DNA of 64,000 nt from assembly GCA_965203475.1 (NCBI GenBank), contig OZ241890.1, positions 682,001 to 746,000 of the forward strand, written 5' to 3'. The translations under genes were made by a program, and so were the position numbers. Within the stretch, counting starts at the first letter, position 1. Each line of letters begins with the position of its first letter. The DNA comes from JABDMD01 sp965203475. GTDB lineage: Bacteria > Pseudomonadota > Gammaproteobacteria > UBA4575. Shown here piece after piece: positions 18,057 through 27,925 of the stretch. The notes beneath the pieces were generated by a model. The model worked only from the letters and a program-made list of their open reading frames with translations, had not been told where the DNA came from and searched no databases.

Positions 18057-18833
18057 ATGTTTTTCACCAAAGATAAATTATCGGCTTTTGCCATCCACCT
18101 GACGATCAGTGCAACTATAGTTGGCATTGTTATCGCGATTATTTTCTACTTTTGGTATCCAAAACCATTTTTCGAAGCCAATGGCGCATGGACTGTATTA
18201 CGCATTTTAATCATGGTCGATTTGGTTCTGGGGCCTTCGCTTACGCTTGCATTATTTAAAAAAGGTAAAAAAGGCCTCGTTATGGATATGAGTATTATTG
18301 CTGCTATCCAGTTAGCTGCTCTTATCTACGGGACTACTGTGATTTTTGGTGCACGCCCTTACTATCTTGTCTTTGCTGTTGACCGATTTGAGATTGTGGG
18401 CAAAGCAGAAGTTGATGCGAGTGAAATTAAATATCCAGAATTAAAGATTAAACCAAATAAAGGACCAATTTTAGTATTTACGGAACTTCCGGAAGATCCA
18501 AAAGAAGCTGAACAGTTATTATTTGAAACAGTTTTGGATGGTGCTCCTGATATTGATCGTAGACCCGGTATGTATCAACCTTATCTGTCAAATGTAGATG
18601 ATGTCCTAAAAAAAGCAAAGCCGCTTTCAGTATTAGTTGAGTATGATGAAAATAATAAAGAGGATGTGCAGAAATTTTTGCAAGATAATAAATTGCAAGA
18701 AAAAGATTTAGTGTTTTTACCTTTAAAAGGTAGAAACAATTCACTGGCTTTGGTATTGGATAAAGCTACTGGTTTACCCATAGATGGAATTTCAGTAAAT
18801 CCCTGGCCTAAGCGTCAAGAGGCATCCAGGTAG
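18057..18833 (+). CDS. TfpX/TfpZ-family type IV pilin accessory protein
   Basis: A 258-residue membrane protein with three N-terminal membrane segments (about 9-31, 45-65, 78-98) and a soluble C-terminal domain. LRILIMVDLVLGPSLTLALF and PYYLVFAVDRFEIV are characteristic of TfpX/TfpZ, which assist assembly or glycosylation of specific type IV pilins. No pilin gene is nearby, so this copy is an orphan here. Its 3' end overlaps the 3' end of aat by 26 bases, the two being convergent. Confidence 0.85.
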   Translation: MFFTKDKLSAFAIHLTISATIVGIVIAIIFYFWYPKPFFEANGAWTVLRILIMVDLVLGPSLTLALFKKGKKGLVMDMSIIAAIQLAALIYGTTVIFGARPYYLVFAVDRFEIVGKAEVDASEIKYPELKIKPNKGPILVFTELPEDPKEAEQLLFETVLDGAPDIDRRPGMYQPYLSNVDDVLKKAKPLSVLVEYDENNKEDVQKFLQDNKLQEKDLVFLPLKGRNNSLALVLDKATGLPIDGISVNPWPKRQEASR

Positions 18834-19545
18834 AAACATCAAGATTCTCATCTAGTGCCCACGTTAAATTTTTTTGGTGCTGTTCACTAAGAGGTGTCAT
18901 AGTTTTTATATATTCTCTTCTAGAAATAGATTCAGCGCCTAAACTGTTTAAGTGTGCTGAAGGTAATTGGCAATCCAAGAGTGGAAATCCCCACTGATGC
19001 AAATGTGTAACGAGGTACACTAAGGCGACTTTGGAGGCATTAGTTTGAAAACTAAACATGGATTCGCCGTAAAACATCGTTCCAATTAAGACTCCATAAA
19101 TTCCACCAATCAATCGTTCTTGGTAATCCCACAGTTCTACTGAATGCGCATAGCCTTTTTTATGCAAGTTTGTATACGCTTCTAACATTTCGTTAGTAAT
19201 CCAAGTCCCTCGTGCATAACTGCGAGGCGCTGCACACGCTAATACTGTTTTTTTAAAATCACCGTCAAAGGTCACAGTCCATTCATGCTTGCGTAATATT
19301 TTTTTAAGACTTGTTGAAATTCTTAGATTTTTTGTAAATAACACACCTCGTGGGTTGGGTGACCACCATAAAATAGGCTGGCCATCTTCATACCAAGGGA
19401 AGATTCCACTTTTATAGGCATTTAATAATCGAGTTGTGCTTAAGTCGCCACCGGCTGCAAGCAAACCTTCTGGATTTTGCAAGGCTTTTTCTACATCGGG
19501 AAAAGCACCAGTTTTATTAGTAGGGTCTAGCCAAGTGATATCCAT
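18808..19545 (-). CDS. aat: Leucyl/phenylalanyl-tRNA-protein transferase
   Basis: A 245-residue enzyme that attaches Leu or Phe to proteins with N-terminal Arg or Lys, marking them for ClpS/ClpAP degradation (N-degron pathway). Family motifs seen: AYKSGIFPWYEDGQPILWWSP, FGESMF-like MFYGESMFS, and LLDCQLPSAHLNSLGAE. The start overlaps the stop of the upstream GNAT gene (TAATG), so the two are coupled. ATG at 19545 fits the usual length. Confidence 0.97.
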   Translation of the reverse strand: MDITWLDPTNKTGAFPDVEKALQNPEGLLAAGGDLSTTRLLNAYKSGIFPWYEDGQPILWWSPNPRGVLFTKNLRISTSLKKILRKHEWTVTFDGDFKKTVLACAAPRSYARGTWITNEMLEAYTNLHKKGYAHSVELWDYQERLIGGIYGVLIGTMFYGESMFSFQTNASKVALVYLVTHLHQWGFPLLDCQLPSAHLNSLGAESISRREYIKTMTPLSEQHQKNLTWALDENLDVSTWMPLDA

Positions 19546-20726
19546 TAATCGGTTCTGTAGGGTGATAATGCCATTAAACTTGTGTATTCATGTAGCATCA
19601 TTTGTTTTTCTTGATTACAGAATTCATGAATCGCTGGCGCAAAATTTTGATCTTTAATCCAATGCGCTGACCACGTTTTGGTCGGTAAAAAACCGCGACT
19701 AATTTTGTGCTCGCCTTGTGCGCCTGGCTCAAACGTTTTTAGTTTATTTTCTATCGCAAATTCTATTCCTTGATAGTAACAAGCTTCAAAGTGTAGGTAT
19801 TTAAAGCTTTGTATAGAACCCCAAAACCTTCCAAACAAAGTTTCTGAACTAAAAAAATTAATAGCACAGGCAACCAAATGATGATCACTATATACCAACA
19901 CGAGTAGCATTTGATCTCCAATGGAAGCTCCTATTTCACGAAAAAAACCAAGACTAAGTGTTGGAACACCACTTTTGCGTAAAAATGTATTTTCATACAA
20001 TTGGTGTATGCGTTGCCATTGTTGTTCTGAAATTTCAGATCCAAGGTATTTTTGAATTTTAAAACTACCAGACTTTACGTACTTGCGTTCTTGCTTTATT
20101 TTTTTGCGCTTTCTCGAGATAAAACTTTCTAGAAAATGTTCAAACGTTTCATAATGTTGATTTTTCCAGTGATACTGCACGCCCAACCTAAACATTAATT
20201 GTTGCTGTTCGAAGTATTTATTCTCTGCCGTTGTGTTAAACAACCAATGTACGCCGGATACATTCAGTTTTTCTGCTTCTTGTATCGTTTTTTCGATGAC
20301 GAGTGAAATTAGATAACTCTTTTCAACAAAATTTGGATGTATAAGTATTCGTGGACCAGTCACAGGATTGTATGGAATGCTTGAGACAAGTTTAGGATAA
20401 TATGGCAAACGCGCATGTTCATAGGCTGAAGCCCAGGACCAATCGAAAACAAATTCGCCATAGGAATTCGTTTTTATATATAGAGGTGATGCAGCAATAA
20501 GATTTTGCTGGTTATCATAAACAACTAAATGATGTGGAAACCAACCAAATTGTTGGCCGAGGCAATCATTTTTTTCTAAAGCGCTAAGAAACTCATAGAG
20601 TAGAAATGGATAGTTATTATCCAACAATGCATTCCAGTCCTCGCTCTTGATTTGATTTAACGAGGAAATGAAATTAAATGATAAATCTTGCGAAAATTGA
20701 TTACGTAAAGTTACTTCGACAGACAA
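19545..20726 (-). CDS. GNAT-like peptidogalycan biosynthesis/recognition protein (COG3146/DUF482)
   Basis: A 393-residue protein of the COG3146 family. Conserved features: GPRILIHP in the N-terminal half, the basic stretch FISRKRKKIKQERKYV, and FEPGAQGEHKISRGFLPT. The family resembles FemAB/GNAT acyltransferases, but a reaction has not been established. It commonly sits with aat, as here, where it shares one base with the aat start. TTG at 20726 is the likely start; no strong SD is seen. Confidence 0.88.
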   Translation of the reverse strand: MSVEVTLRNQFSQDLSFNFISSLNQIKSEDWNALLDNNYPFLLYEFLSALEKNDCLGQQFGWFPHHLVVYDNQQNLIAASPLYIKTNSYGEFVFDWSWASAYEHARLPYYPKLVSSIPYNPVTGPRILIHPNFVEKSYLISLVIEKTIQEAEKLNVSGVHWLFNTTAENKYFEQQQLMFRLGVQYHWKNQHYETFEHFLESFISRKRKKIKQERKYVKSGSFKIQKYLGSEISEQQWQRIHQLYENTFLRKSGVPTLSLGFFREIGASIGDQMLLVLVYSDHHLVACAINFFSSETLFGRFWGSIQSFKYLHFEACYYQGIEFAIENKLKTFEPGAQGEHKISRGFLPTKTWSAHWIKDQNFAPAIHEFCNQEKQMMLHEYTSLMALSPYRTD

Positions 20727-20739
20727 GATTACAAAATAT

Positions 20740-21693
20740 TTATTTCAGACTATCTAAATACTTTTCAGCATCGAGAGCTGCCATACACCCCGAACCGGCT
20801 GAGGTTACAGCCTGTCGATACACATGGTCCATTACATCTCCCGCAGCAAATACACCATCAACACTTGTGGCAGTGGCGTTTCCATCCGCGCCACTTTGTA
20901 CTTTAATATAACCGCCATTCATTTCTAACATACCTTCGAAGATTTTAGTGTTTGGCACATGGCCAATCGCTATAAACACTCCACTTAAGTCAATCTCTTG
21001 TGTGGAATCATTCTGCGTACTTTTAATTCTCATGCCCGTAACGCCCGTATCATCACCCAATACTTCATCTAACGTGTGGTTCCATTGAATGGTGATGTTG
21101 CCATTTTTCTCTTTTTCAAATAAATGATCTTGTAAAATCTTTTCACTTCTTAATTCATCACGCCGATGAACTAAAATTACTTCGCTGGCAATATTAGATA
21201 AAAATAGTGCTTCTTCCGTTGCAGTGTTGCCACCTCCAATTACAGCGACTTTTTTACCTTTGTAAAAAAAACCATCGCATGTAGCACACGCAGACACTCC
21301 TTTGCCTTTGAAGGCCTCTTCCGAAGGTAAGCCTAAGTATTGGGCAGAAGCACCCGTTGCGATAACTAATGCATCACTGGTGTAGCTACCTGAATCACCA
21401 ATTAATACAAATGGCTGTTTATCCAACTCTACCGTATGAATATGATCAAAAATTACCTCGGTGTTGTAACGTTCTACATGTTTTAACATTCGATCCATTA
21501 ATTCAGGTCCTTGTAATCCTTCTGCATCGCCAGGCCAATTGTCTACATCTGTAGTCGTTGTAAGCTGTCCGCCTTGTTCTAAGCCTGTAATGATGGCTGG
21601 GTTCAAATTTGCGCGTGCCGCATAAACACCAGCAGTATAGCCGGCAGGACCAGATCCAAGTATTAATAAACGGAAATGTCTAGATTCACTCAT
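20740..21693 (-). CDS. trxB: Thioredoxin-disulfide reductase
   Basis: A 317-residue flavoenzyme transferring electrons from NADPH to thioredoxin. FAD motif GSGPAGYTAGVYAARA, redox-active CATC in GVSACATCDGFFY, NADPH motif GGGNTATEEALFL, and the C-terminal FAD motif GVFAAGDVMDHVYRQ are all intact. In E. coli trxB and ftsK are separated by lrp; here lrp is absent and ftsK starts 366 bases away in divergent orientation. Confidence 0.98.
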   Translation of the reverse strand: MSESRHFRLLILGSGPAGYTAGVYAARANLNPAIITGLEQGGQLTTTTDVDNWPGDAEGLQGPELMDRMLKHVERYNTEVIFDHIHTVELDKQPFVLIGDSGSYTSDALVIATGASAQYLGLPSEEAFKGKGVSACATCDGFFYKGKKVAVIGGGNTATEEALFLSNIASEVILVHRRDELRSEKILQDHLFEKEKNGNITIQWNHTLDEVLGDDTGVTGMRIKSTQNDSTQEIDLSGVFIAIGHVPNTKIFEGMLEMNGGYIKVQSGADGNATATSVDGVFAAGDVMDHVYRQAVTSAGSGCMAALDAEKYLDSLK

Positions 21694-22059
21694 TTACGAT
21701 TCCTTATGTATTAAGATGAACTAATAATTTCGAGACCGAATTCTAAATGAAATCGCGGTTAAGAACTTCACTTCTACAATAAACGGCCTAGATGTCGAGA
21801 TCCTTATATTTGTGCCAAATGCGTAAATACAAGGCTAATGTAAAAAATAGTATAAAAATTGGACATCCGGAGCAGGTATAGTAACAATATACGTTAAGGT
21901 GCTTGCTTAAAATAATGGTTTGCAAGCATATAACTACAATATACCTACCAAAGTTTGGCCCCGAAGAAGTTTTGGTTTTGTGAACAAAGCCAGGCTTTGC
22001 TATTGTAATAATAATATTATTCAATGAGTTAGCTACTATAGCTAAGGTGATAACTTACG
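21694..22059. promoter_or_regulatory. trxB/ftsK divergent intergenic region
   Basis: This 366-base AT-rich gap must hold the promoters of trxB (minus) and ftsK (plus). No lrp gene or remnant is visible. TTAGCTA-CTA-TAGCTAA at 22029-22045 is a perfect 7-bp inverted repeat ending at the ftsK ribosome binding site (AAGGTG, 22044-22049), so it could be an operator or an RBS-sequestering hairpin. It does not fit the LexA consensus CTG-N10-CAG. Confidence 0.4.
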
Positions 22060-24366
22060 TTGAGACAGGCGACTTTAAAAAAATCTGCAGCACGCAGTTA
22101 TGATCTTTCCTTGTTAAAGGGATTGCGGGAAAGCGCACTGGTGGTGTTGGTAGCCCTTGGCGCCTACCTTATGGTGGCATTGCTTTCCTATGACCCGGCC
22201 GACCCTGGGTGGACGCATACGGGGAGTAATGAAATGGTGTCGAATCTTGGTGGAAAAGTGGGAGCCTATTTTGCTGATTTGTTTTTCTTTCTTTTTGGAT
22301 TTCTTGCCTATTTAGCCCCATTAATGGTGGCTTATAGTGGCTGGCTGATTTATCAAGGACGACTCGAAAATGGTGCCATCGATTATCAAGCCTTAGGTGT
22401 TCGGTGGGCTGGATTTTTGCTTACCTTAGCTGCAGGGTGTGGATTGGCTACGTTACATTTCCACCCTGGTTTTTTACCCAGTTTTGCTGGTGGGATATTA
22501 GGGGATCTCACTGGCACAGGCTTTGTCTCTATTTTTAGTTTTGTGGGGGCTACTTTGTTATTGCTTGCGCTATTTTTTGCAGGCATCACCATTTTTTCTG
22601 GATTTTCTTGGTTATGGCTATTGGATGTCACGGGTAAAAACACTATGACGTTAAGTTCATGGCTTTGGGCCAAGTCATTAGTTTTGCATGAAAAATATCT
22701 TGGGCAACAAGCCAAACTGGAACGCCAAGAAATAGTGAAAGAAACAAAAGTTAAAATACAAAACCATAGTAAACCCAGAATAGAACCCACCATCACTCAA
22801 CCTGAACCGAGTGATCGCATAGAACGTGAGCGACAAATTCCTTTATTTAATGCAGCATTATCTACCGACTTACCGCCGGTTTCGATTTTGGATAAAGTCA
22901 TTGATACCTCCAAAGGGTATTCAGAGGAAGCATTAGAAGCTATTTCCCGTCAAGTTGAATTAAAATTACTGGATTTCAACATTGATGCTGAAGTGATTGA
23001 AGTTCACCCCGGACCCGTCGTTACGCGTTTTGAAGTTCAGCTTGCACCCGGTATTAAAGTTAGCAAAGTTACAAATCTTGCCAAAGATCTTGCGCGTGCA
23101 CTTTCCGTGATAAGTGTACGAGTAGTAGAAGTAATTCCAGGCAAGTCCTACATTGGTATTGAAATTCCAAATGAACACCGCGAATTAGTAGTGCTTAGTG
23201 ATGTATTGCAATCCGAAATTTATGACAAATCAAACTCACCACTTACCTTGGGGCTAGGAAAAGATATTAGTGGTCGACCTATAGTGGCGGATTTGGCAAA
23301 AATGCCACACTTACTGGTTGCGGGCACGACTGGTGCAGGTAAATCGGTTGCGCTCAATGCCATGTTATTAAGCTTGTTATATAAATCCACGCCACAAGAA
23401 GTGCGCATGATTCTCATTGATCCAAAAATGCTAGAACTTGCCGTGTATGAAGGTGTTCCACATTTACTTTCACCCGTAGTCACCAATATGAAAGAAGCCG
23501 CCAATGCCTTGCGCTGGTGTGTGGCTGAAATGGAGCGCCGCTACCGATTAATGTCTGCACTTGGTGTGCGAAACATTCATGGTTATAACAACAAAGTACA
23601 GCAAGCCATAGATGATGGTGAACCTTTACAAGACCCGCTGGCGAGCAATGAAGTGCCCGAAGGAGTAGTACAAAACAAACCCGAAGAGCTAAGTGTTTTG
23701 CCAAGCATCGTCATCATTGTTGATGAATTTGCGGATATGATGATGGTAGTGGGCAAAAAAGTTGAAGAACTCATTGCCAGGATTGCACAAAAAGCACGTG
23801 CTGCTGGAATACATTTAATTTTGGCAACGCAAAGGCCTTCAGTAGATGTTATTACCGGTTTAATCAAGGCCAATATTCCTTCTCGCATAGCGTTCCAAGT
23901 TTCTTCCAAAGTGGATTCGAGAACTATTCTTGATCAAATGGGTGCAGAACAATTACTGGGTCATGGAGATATGTTGTACTTACCGCCTGGCACCTCTCTG
24001 CCAGAACGTATACACGGCGCATTTGTTTCAGATGACGAAGTGCATAAAGTTGTTGCATTTTTAAAGGAAAAAGGAAAACCTGCTTATTTGGACGAGATCA
24101 CTCAAGATCCAGCGGGCGGTCTCGATGTAATTCCGGGTCTGGAACCTATCCCGAGTAGCACTGATGAAGAATTAGACCCTTTATATGATGAAGCGGTCGC
24201 AATTGTTACTGAATCACGCAAGGCATCTATATCGTATTTACAGCGACGGCTAAAAGTCGGTTACAACCGTGCAGCCCGCATGATCGAAGAAATGGAAAGC
24301 AGTGGTGTGGTCAGCGGTGTTCAATCCAACGGCATGCGAGAAGTTATTGCCCCTGAACCTGTTTAA
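22060..24366 (+). CDS. ftsK: DNA translocase FtsK
   Basis: A 768-residue septal DNA pump that clears chromosomes through the closing septum and activates XerCD at dif. Order: four membrane segments in about 30-190, a short linker, the alpha and beta motor domains with Walker A GTTGAGKS and Walker B IVIIVDEFADMM, and a C-terminal gamma winged-helix (SISYLQRRLKVGYNRAARMIEEME) that reads KOPS. It is shorter than E. coli FtsK (1329) because the linker is short. The start is TTG 22060, preceded by AAGGTG at ten bases. Confidence 0.97.
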   Translation: MRQATLKKSAARSYDLSLLKGLRESALVVLVALGAYLMVALLSYDPADPGWTHTGSNEMVSNLGGKVGAYFADLFFFLFGFLAYLAPLMVAYSGWLIYQGRLENGAIDYQALGVRWAGFLLTLAAGCGLATLHFHPGFLPSFAGGILGDLTGTGFVSIFSFVGATLLLLALFFAGITIFSGFSWLWLLDVTGKNTMTLSSWLWAKSLVLHEKYLGQQAKLERQEIVKETKVKIQNHSKPRIEPTITQPEPSDRIERERQIPLFNAALSTDLPPVSILDKVIDTSKGYSEEALEAISRQVELKLLDFNIDAEVIEVHPGPVVTRFEVQLAPGIKVSKVTNLAKDLARALSVISVRVVEVIPGKSYIGIEIPNEHRELVVLSDVLQSEIYDKSNSPLTLGLGKDISGRPIVADLAKMPHLLVAGTTGAGKSVALNAMLLSLLYKSTPQEVRMILIDPKMLELAVYEGVPHLLSPVVTNMKEAANALRWCVAEMERRYRLMSALGVRNIHGYNNKVQQAIDDGEPLQDPLASNEVPEGVVQNKPEELSVLPSIVIIVDEFADMMMVVGKKVEELIARIAQKARAAGIHLILATQRPSVDVITGLIKANIPSRIAFQVSSKVDSRTILDQMGAEQLLGHGDMLYLPPGTSLPERIHGAFVSDDEVHKVVAFLKEKGKPAYLDEITQDPAGGLDVIPGLEPIPSSTDEELDPLYDEAVAIVTESRKASISYLQRRLKVGYNRAARMIEEMESSGVVSGVQSNGMREVIAPEPV

Positions 24367-24452
24367 TTCCTTATAATTCTTCCAAATTCATTCATTCATA
24401 ACTGAATTTTGACTTACGAGTGGAGTCTAATGACAAAGGCTCTAGGAAATTT

Positions 24453-25088
24453 ATGGTGCAAAAAGTTCTAATTACAATTTTTACAGGCTTTTTATTTCTA
24501 CCGAATCTTGTTTTGGGTAGTGATGCGATACAACAGCTTGATAAGTTTTTTGCTGAAGTTGACTCATTTCAAGGGCAATTCAAACAAAGTGTGTTTGATG
24601 AGGCCGGAGAAGTTCTTCAGGTTGCAGATGGGGATGTTGCATTGCATAAACCGGGGCGTTTTAGGTGGCAGTACAAGAATCCATATCCTCAATTAATTTT
24701 AGCAGATGGTGAATTTTTATGGATTTATGACGAAGAGTTATTACAAGCAAGTGCAAAACCAATTGATGAAGCATTAGGTAATGCACCTATTATGTTATTA
24801 ACCGATGTGAGACCACTTCAAGATGATTTTGAGATAGAAGGAATCGATGATCGAGATGGATTAAAGTGGGTTAAGCTTATTCCTTTCGTTCAAGATACAG
24901 AATTCAATCTTATTCAAATTGGATTGAATTCTGATGGAGTTAAAAAAATGGAATTATTTGATCACTTCTCACAAAAAACAGTTGTTGAATTTAACAATCT
25001 AGAAACCAATGTTACATTTGGTCGAGAAACATTCACATTTAATGCACCTGAAGGCGTTGATGTAGTGGGTTATCCTGCGGCAGAATAG
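24453..25088 (+). CDS. lolA: Outer-membrane lipoprotein carrier protein LolA
   Basis: A periplasmic chaperone of 211 residues from ATG 24453; GTG 24420 would add 11 residues before the signal peptide, so the internal ATG is preferred. The signal sequence (TIFTGFLFLPNLVLGS) precedes a typical LolA core: LDKFFAEVDSFQGQFKQ, KPGRFRWQYKNPYPQLI and DGEFLWIYDEEL. It carries lipoproteins from LolCDE to the outer membrane. ftsK-lolA-rarA is the conserved order. Confidence 0.95.
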   Translation: MVQKVLITIFTGFLFLPNLVLGSDAIQQLDKFFAEVDSFQGQFKQSVFDEAGEVLQVADGDVALHKPGRFRWQYKNPYPQLILADGEFLWIYDEELLQASAKPIDEALGNAPIMLLTDVRPLQDDFEIEGIDDRDGLKWVKLIPFVQDTEFNLIQIGLNSDGVKKMELFDHFSQKTVVEFNNLETNVTFGRETFTFNAPEGVDVVGYPAAE

Positions 25089-25142
25089 TTAAGTAGAGAA
25101 AGAAAAATCACGACATTACAGTTTTCCAAAGATCTATTTGAA

Positions 25143-26456
25143 GTGTCTGAAAGTGTGTATCGTCCACTTGCAGATCGAATGCGTCCAAAATCCCTAGATA
25201 CCTTTCTTGGGCAAAATCACTTGCTTGGTAAAGACAAACCTCTTACACAAGCAATTGAACAAAATAAACTACATTCGATGATTTTTTGGGGCCCTCCAGG
25301 AACCGGAAAGACTACACTAGCAAGAATTATTTCCAATGCTTCTAAGGCACACTTTATTTCAATATCAGCTGTATTATCAGGAGTAAAAGAAATTCGACAG
25401 GCGATTGATCAAGCCGAAATAAATCAGCAGTCCGGTCAGTCGCAAACTATATTGTTTGTAGACGAAGTTCACCGATTTAATAAAGCACAACAAGATGCGT
25501 TTTTGCCACATATAGAAAACGGTCTTATATATTTTATTGGAGCGACAACAGAAAATCCCTCATTTGAGCTAAACAATGCTCTTTTATCTCGAGCAAGAAC
25601 TTATGTTTTGAAAAGAATTACAGATGACGATATTAAACAATGTATTCAACATGCCTTAACAGATCAGTCTAATGGCTTAGGTAATTCTAATTTATCCATT
25701 GATGATGAAGCGATAAACTTGTTGGCCATTACCGCCGATGGAGACGCAAGAAGAGCATTAAATTTTTTAGAAATTGCAGCGGATTTAGTAAGCGATTCTA
25801 AAAGCACTAACTTAATTACTAAAGAGCTTATTGAGGAAGTGACTGCTCAATCTTTACGTCGTTTTGATAAAAAAGGTGACTACTTTTATGATCATATTTC
25901 TGCTTTGCACAAGTCTGTTAGAGGCTCTGATCCTGATGCAGCATTGTATTGGTTTTGCAGAATGCTAGATGGAGGGTGTGATCCTCATTATATTGCAAGA
26001 CGTGTTGTACGTATGGCAAATGAGGATATTGGAAATGCAGATCCACGCGCCATACAAATTGCTCTAGCTGCGTGGAATACGTATGAACGATTAGGCTCTC
26101 CAGAAGGCGAGTTGGCAATAGCACAAGCCGTCGTATATTTAAGCTGTATTCCTAAAAGTAATGCTGTATACAAGGCTTACAAAGCTGCTATGCATGATGC
26201 AAAAGAGTTTGGCACCTTGGAGGTACCTATGTATATAAGAAATGCACCAACAAACTTGATGAAAGAAATTGGCTATGGGGAAAGCTATCGCTATGCACAT
26301 GATGAAGAAGATGCTTATGCCGCAGGGGAAGTTTATTTACCTGAGGAATTACAAGGTACTCAATATTATTTTCCAGTTGAAAGAGGAGTGGAACTTAAAA
26401 TCAAACAACATATGGAAAAGTTAAGAAAAAAGATAAATACAAAAGAGGAAAATTGA
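25143..26456 (+). CDS. rarA: Replication-associated recombination protein A (MgsA/RarA)
   Basis: A 437-residue AAA+ ATPase acting at stalled replication forks. Walker A GPPGTGKT, Walker B ILFVDEVHRFN, sensor 1 IGATTENPSFELN, and the C-terminal tetramerisation domain (HKSVRGSDPDAALYWFCRML, RMANEDIGNADP) are all typical. The start is GTG 25143. In many gammaproteobacteria rarA is followed by crcB and serS; here a 5-kb minus-strand block intervenes. Confidence 0.96.
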   Translation: MSESVYRPLADRMRPKSLDTFLGQNHLLGKDKPLTQAIEQNKLHSMIFWGPPGTGKTTLARIISNASKAHFISISAVLSGVKEIRQAIDQAEINQQSGQSQTILFVDEVHRFNKAQQDAFLPHIENGLIYFIGATTENPSFELNNALLSRARTYVLKRITDDDIKQCIQHALTDQSNGLGNSNLSIDDEAINLLAITADGDARRALNFLEIAADLVSDSKSTNLITKELIEEVTAQSLRRFDKKGDYFYDHISALHKSVRGSDPDAALYWFCRMLDGGCDPHYIARRVVRMANEDIGNADPRAIQIALAAWNTYERLGSPEGELAIAQAVVYLSCIPKSNAVYKAYKAAMHDAKEFGTLEVPMYIRNAPTNLMKEIGYGESYRYAHDEEDAYAAGEVYLPEELQGTQYYFPVERGVELKIKQHMEKLRKKINTKEEN

Positions 26457-26458
26457 AA

Positions 26459-26743
26459 ATGGACCAACTTCGATTATCTACAGAGCTTATTGACAAAGTA
26501 CAACAAATTTTAATTCAAGAAGATGAACGCGCAAAAAATCCGTTACTTGCTGGGCAATATCTTGCAGCCATTATTGGATTTATGGTGGGGAATCACAATA
26601 TACCGCCAGGTGAGAAAAAAGAAATCATGAATGAGCTAAATGCATTTTCTAATTACGTGTATGAGGACATTACGCGTCAACGCCAACAAACAATACAACC
26701 TCAAGGTGAAGCTTTCGGTATTTGGAAGCCCGGAGATAGTTAA
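26459..26743 (+). CDS. Conserved hypothetical protein downstream of rarA
   Basis: A 94-residue acidic, helical protein from ATG 26459, three bases after the rarA stop, with AGAGGAAAA as ribosome binding site. No domain recognised. It contains an alternating helical pattern (DERAKNPLLAGQYLAAIIGF) and a C-terminal GEAFGIWKPGD. Its coupling to rarA suggests an accessory role, which is inference only. Its stop overlaps the convergent antiporter gene. Confidence 0.75.
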   Translation: MDQLRLSTELIDKVQQILIQEDERAKNPLLAGQYLAAIIGFMVGNHNIPPGEKKEIMNELNAFSNYVYEDITRQRQQTIQPQGEAFGIWKPGDS

Positions 26744-27924
26744 TCGCGACGCAATTTGTCAGAGATAGCTATAGGAGTAGGATATTTAAGAACAATTAAG
26801 TATGTCGAGAATATAAAACTGATAATTGTACATACTTGAATAAAATTCGAAGCTTTTAGTGAAATTAGTCCAGCACTAAGTGCCACAAATCCAAGCAGTA
26901 AAGAAAATTCACTTAATTGTCCTAGACGCACTCCAATTTCTTTTGCATCATGCATAGACTCTCCACTTTTATGAATTAGCAACTTAAAAACAAACGGCTT
27001 CACGAATAATAAAACGATGCATGTAAGCAGTGCAGGAATTAAAAGTTGATAAGCAATTCCAATGTCTAAGCTTGCGCCTAGCGAGAAAAAGAACAAAATT
27101 AAAAAGAAATCACGTAGCGGTTTTAAGCTTTCTGAGATGTAAAACGATATCGGTCCAACTGCAATTGATACTCCAGCAATAAATGCACCGGTTTCATGAG
27201 AAAGACCTATATAGTGTGCAAGTTCTGCAATTCCTAAACACCAACCTATAGCAAGTAAAAAAATATATTCTTTAATTTTGTCATACTTGGTCATCAGTTT
27301 GACTAAAATGAATTTTTCAACAGCAAAAGTAAATACAATGAGCCCAGGCAGTGCTACAGCTAGTTTTCCAATTGAATACAAAGGGCTTGTATTGCTACTA
27401 CTGGTTTCAATCAGCAGTAACAATATTATGGCGATAATATCTTGTAGTAATAAGATACTAATTATTATTTCACCTACGTGTTGATGATGGAGAATGGTAG
27501 TTGGTAAGAGTTTTAAACCTATGATAGTACTTGAGATCATAAACGCACCCGCAACAACAATTTGATCCATCAAAGAGAGATTAATTAACTTGGCGGAAGT
27601 AAATCCAATAGCTGCGAAAACGAGAGAAGTCCCTACTACAACCAATGTCGATTGCTTAATTGAAGCTATAAGCTTTTGAGGGTGAAGATTCAATCCTAGG
27701 AGAAATAGTAAAAACATAATTCCTACTTCTGCAATTTCTCTAGAAAATGCGGTATCAGAAACTACGTTGAAGACAGATGGACCCAGAATGATTCCCACTG
27801 CAATGTAGGCAACGAGTAGAGCTTGTCGTGCTAATAAAGCTATAGTTGCCAGTATTGCCGCACTGGTAAAAATAATAAATATCGTAAATAAAATGGATTC
27901 TGAAGAAGTAACTGAAAATTCCAT
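26740..27924 (-). CDS. Cation:proton antiporter, CPA2/Kef type without RCK domain
   Basis: A 394-residue inner-membrane protein with about 12 hydrophobic segments. The CPA2 hallmarks are GIILGPSVFN, LLFLLGLNLHPQKL and SHETGAFIAGVSIA. It lacks the cytoplasmic TrkA-N/RCK domain of KefB/KefC, so it is a minimal Na+/H+ or K+/H+ exchanger. It is the last gene of the glcDEF strand, one base after the glcF stop, so it is probably co-transcribed and may relate to pH or ion balance during glycolate use. Confidence 0.85.
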   Translation of the reverse strand: MEFSVTSSESILFTIFIIFTSAAILATIALLARQALLVAYIAVGIILGPSVFNVVSDTAFSREIAEVGIMFLLFLLGLNLHPQKLIASIKQSTLVVVGTSLVFAAIGFTSAKLINLSLMDQIVVAGAFMISSTIIGLKLLPTTILHHQHVGEIIISILLLQDIIAIILLLLIETSSSNTSPLYSIGKLAVALPGLIVFTFAVEKFILVKLMTKYDKIKEYIFLLAIGWCLGIAELAHYIGLSHETGAFIAGVSIAVGPISFYISESLKPLRDFFLILFFFSLGASLDIGIAYQLLIPALLTCIVLLFVKPFVFKLLIHKSGESMHDAKEIGVRLGQLSEFSLLLGFVALSAGLISLKASNFIQVCTIISFIFSTYLIVLKYPTPIAISDKLRRD

Positions 27925-27925
27925 G

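Noticed and set aside
21788..22024. A 78-codon minus-strand frame in the trxB/ftsK gap
   Set aside because: Unbalanced composition, no family, no ribosome binding site, and it occupies the divergent promoter region.
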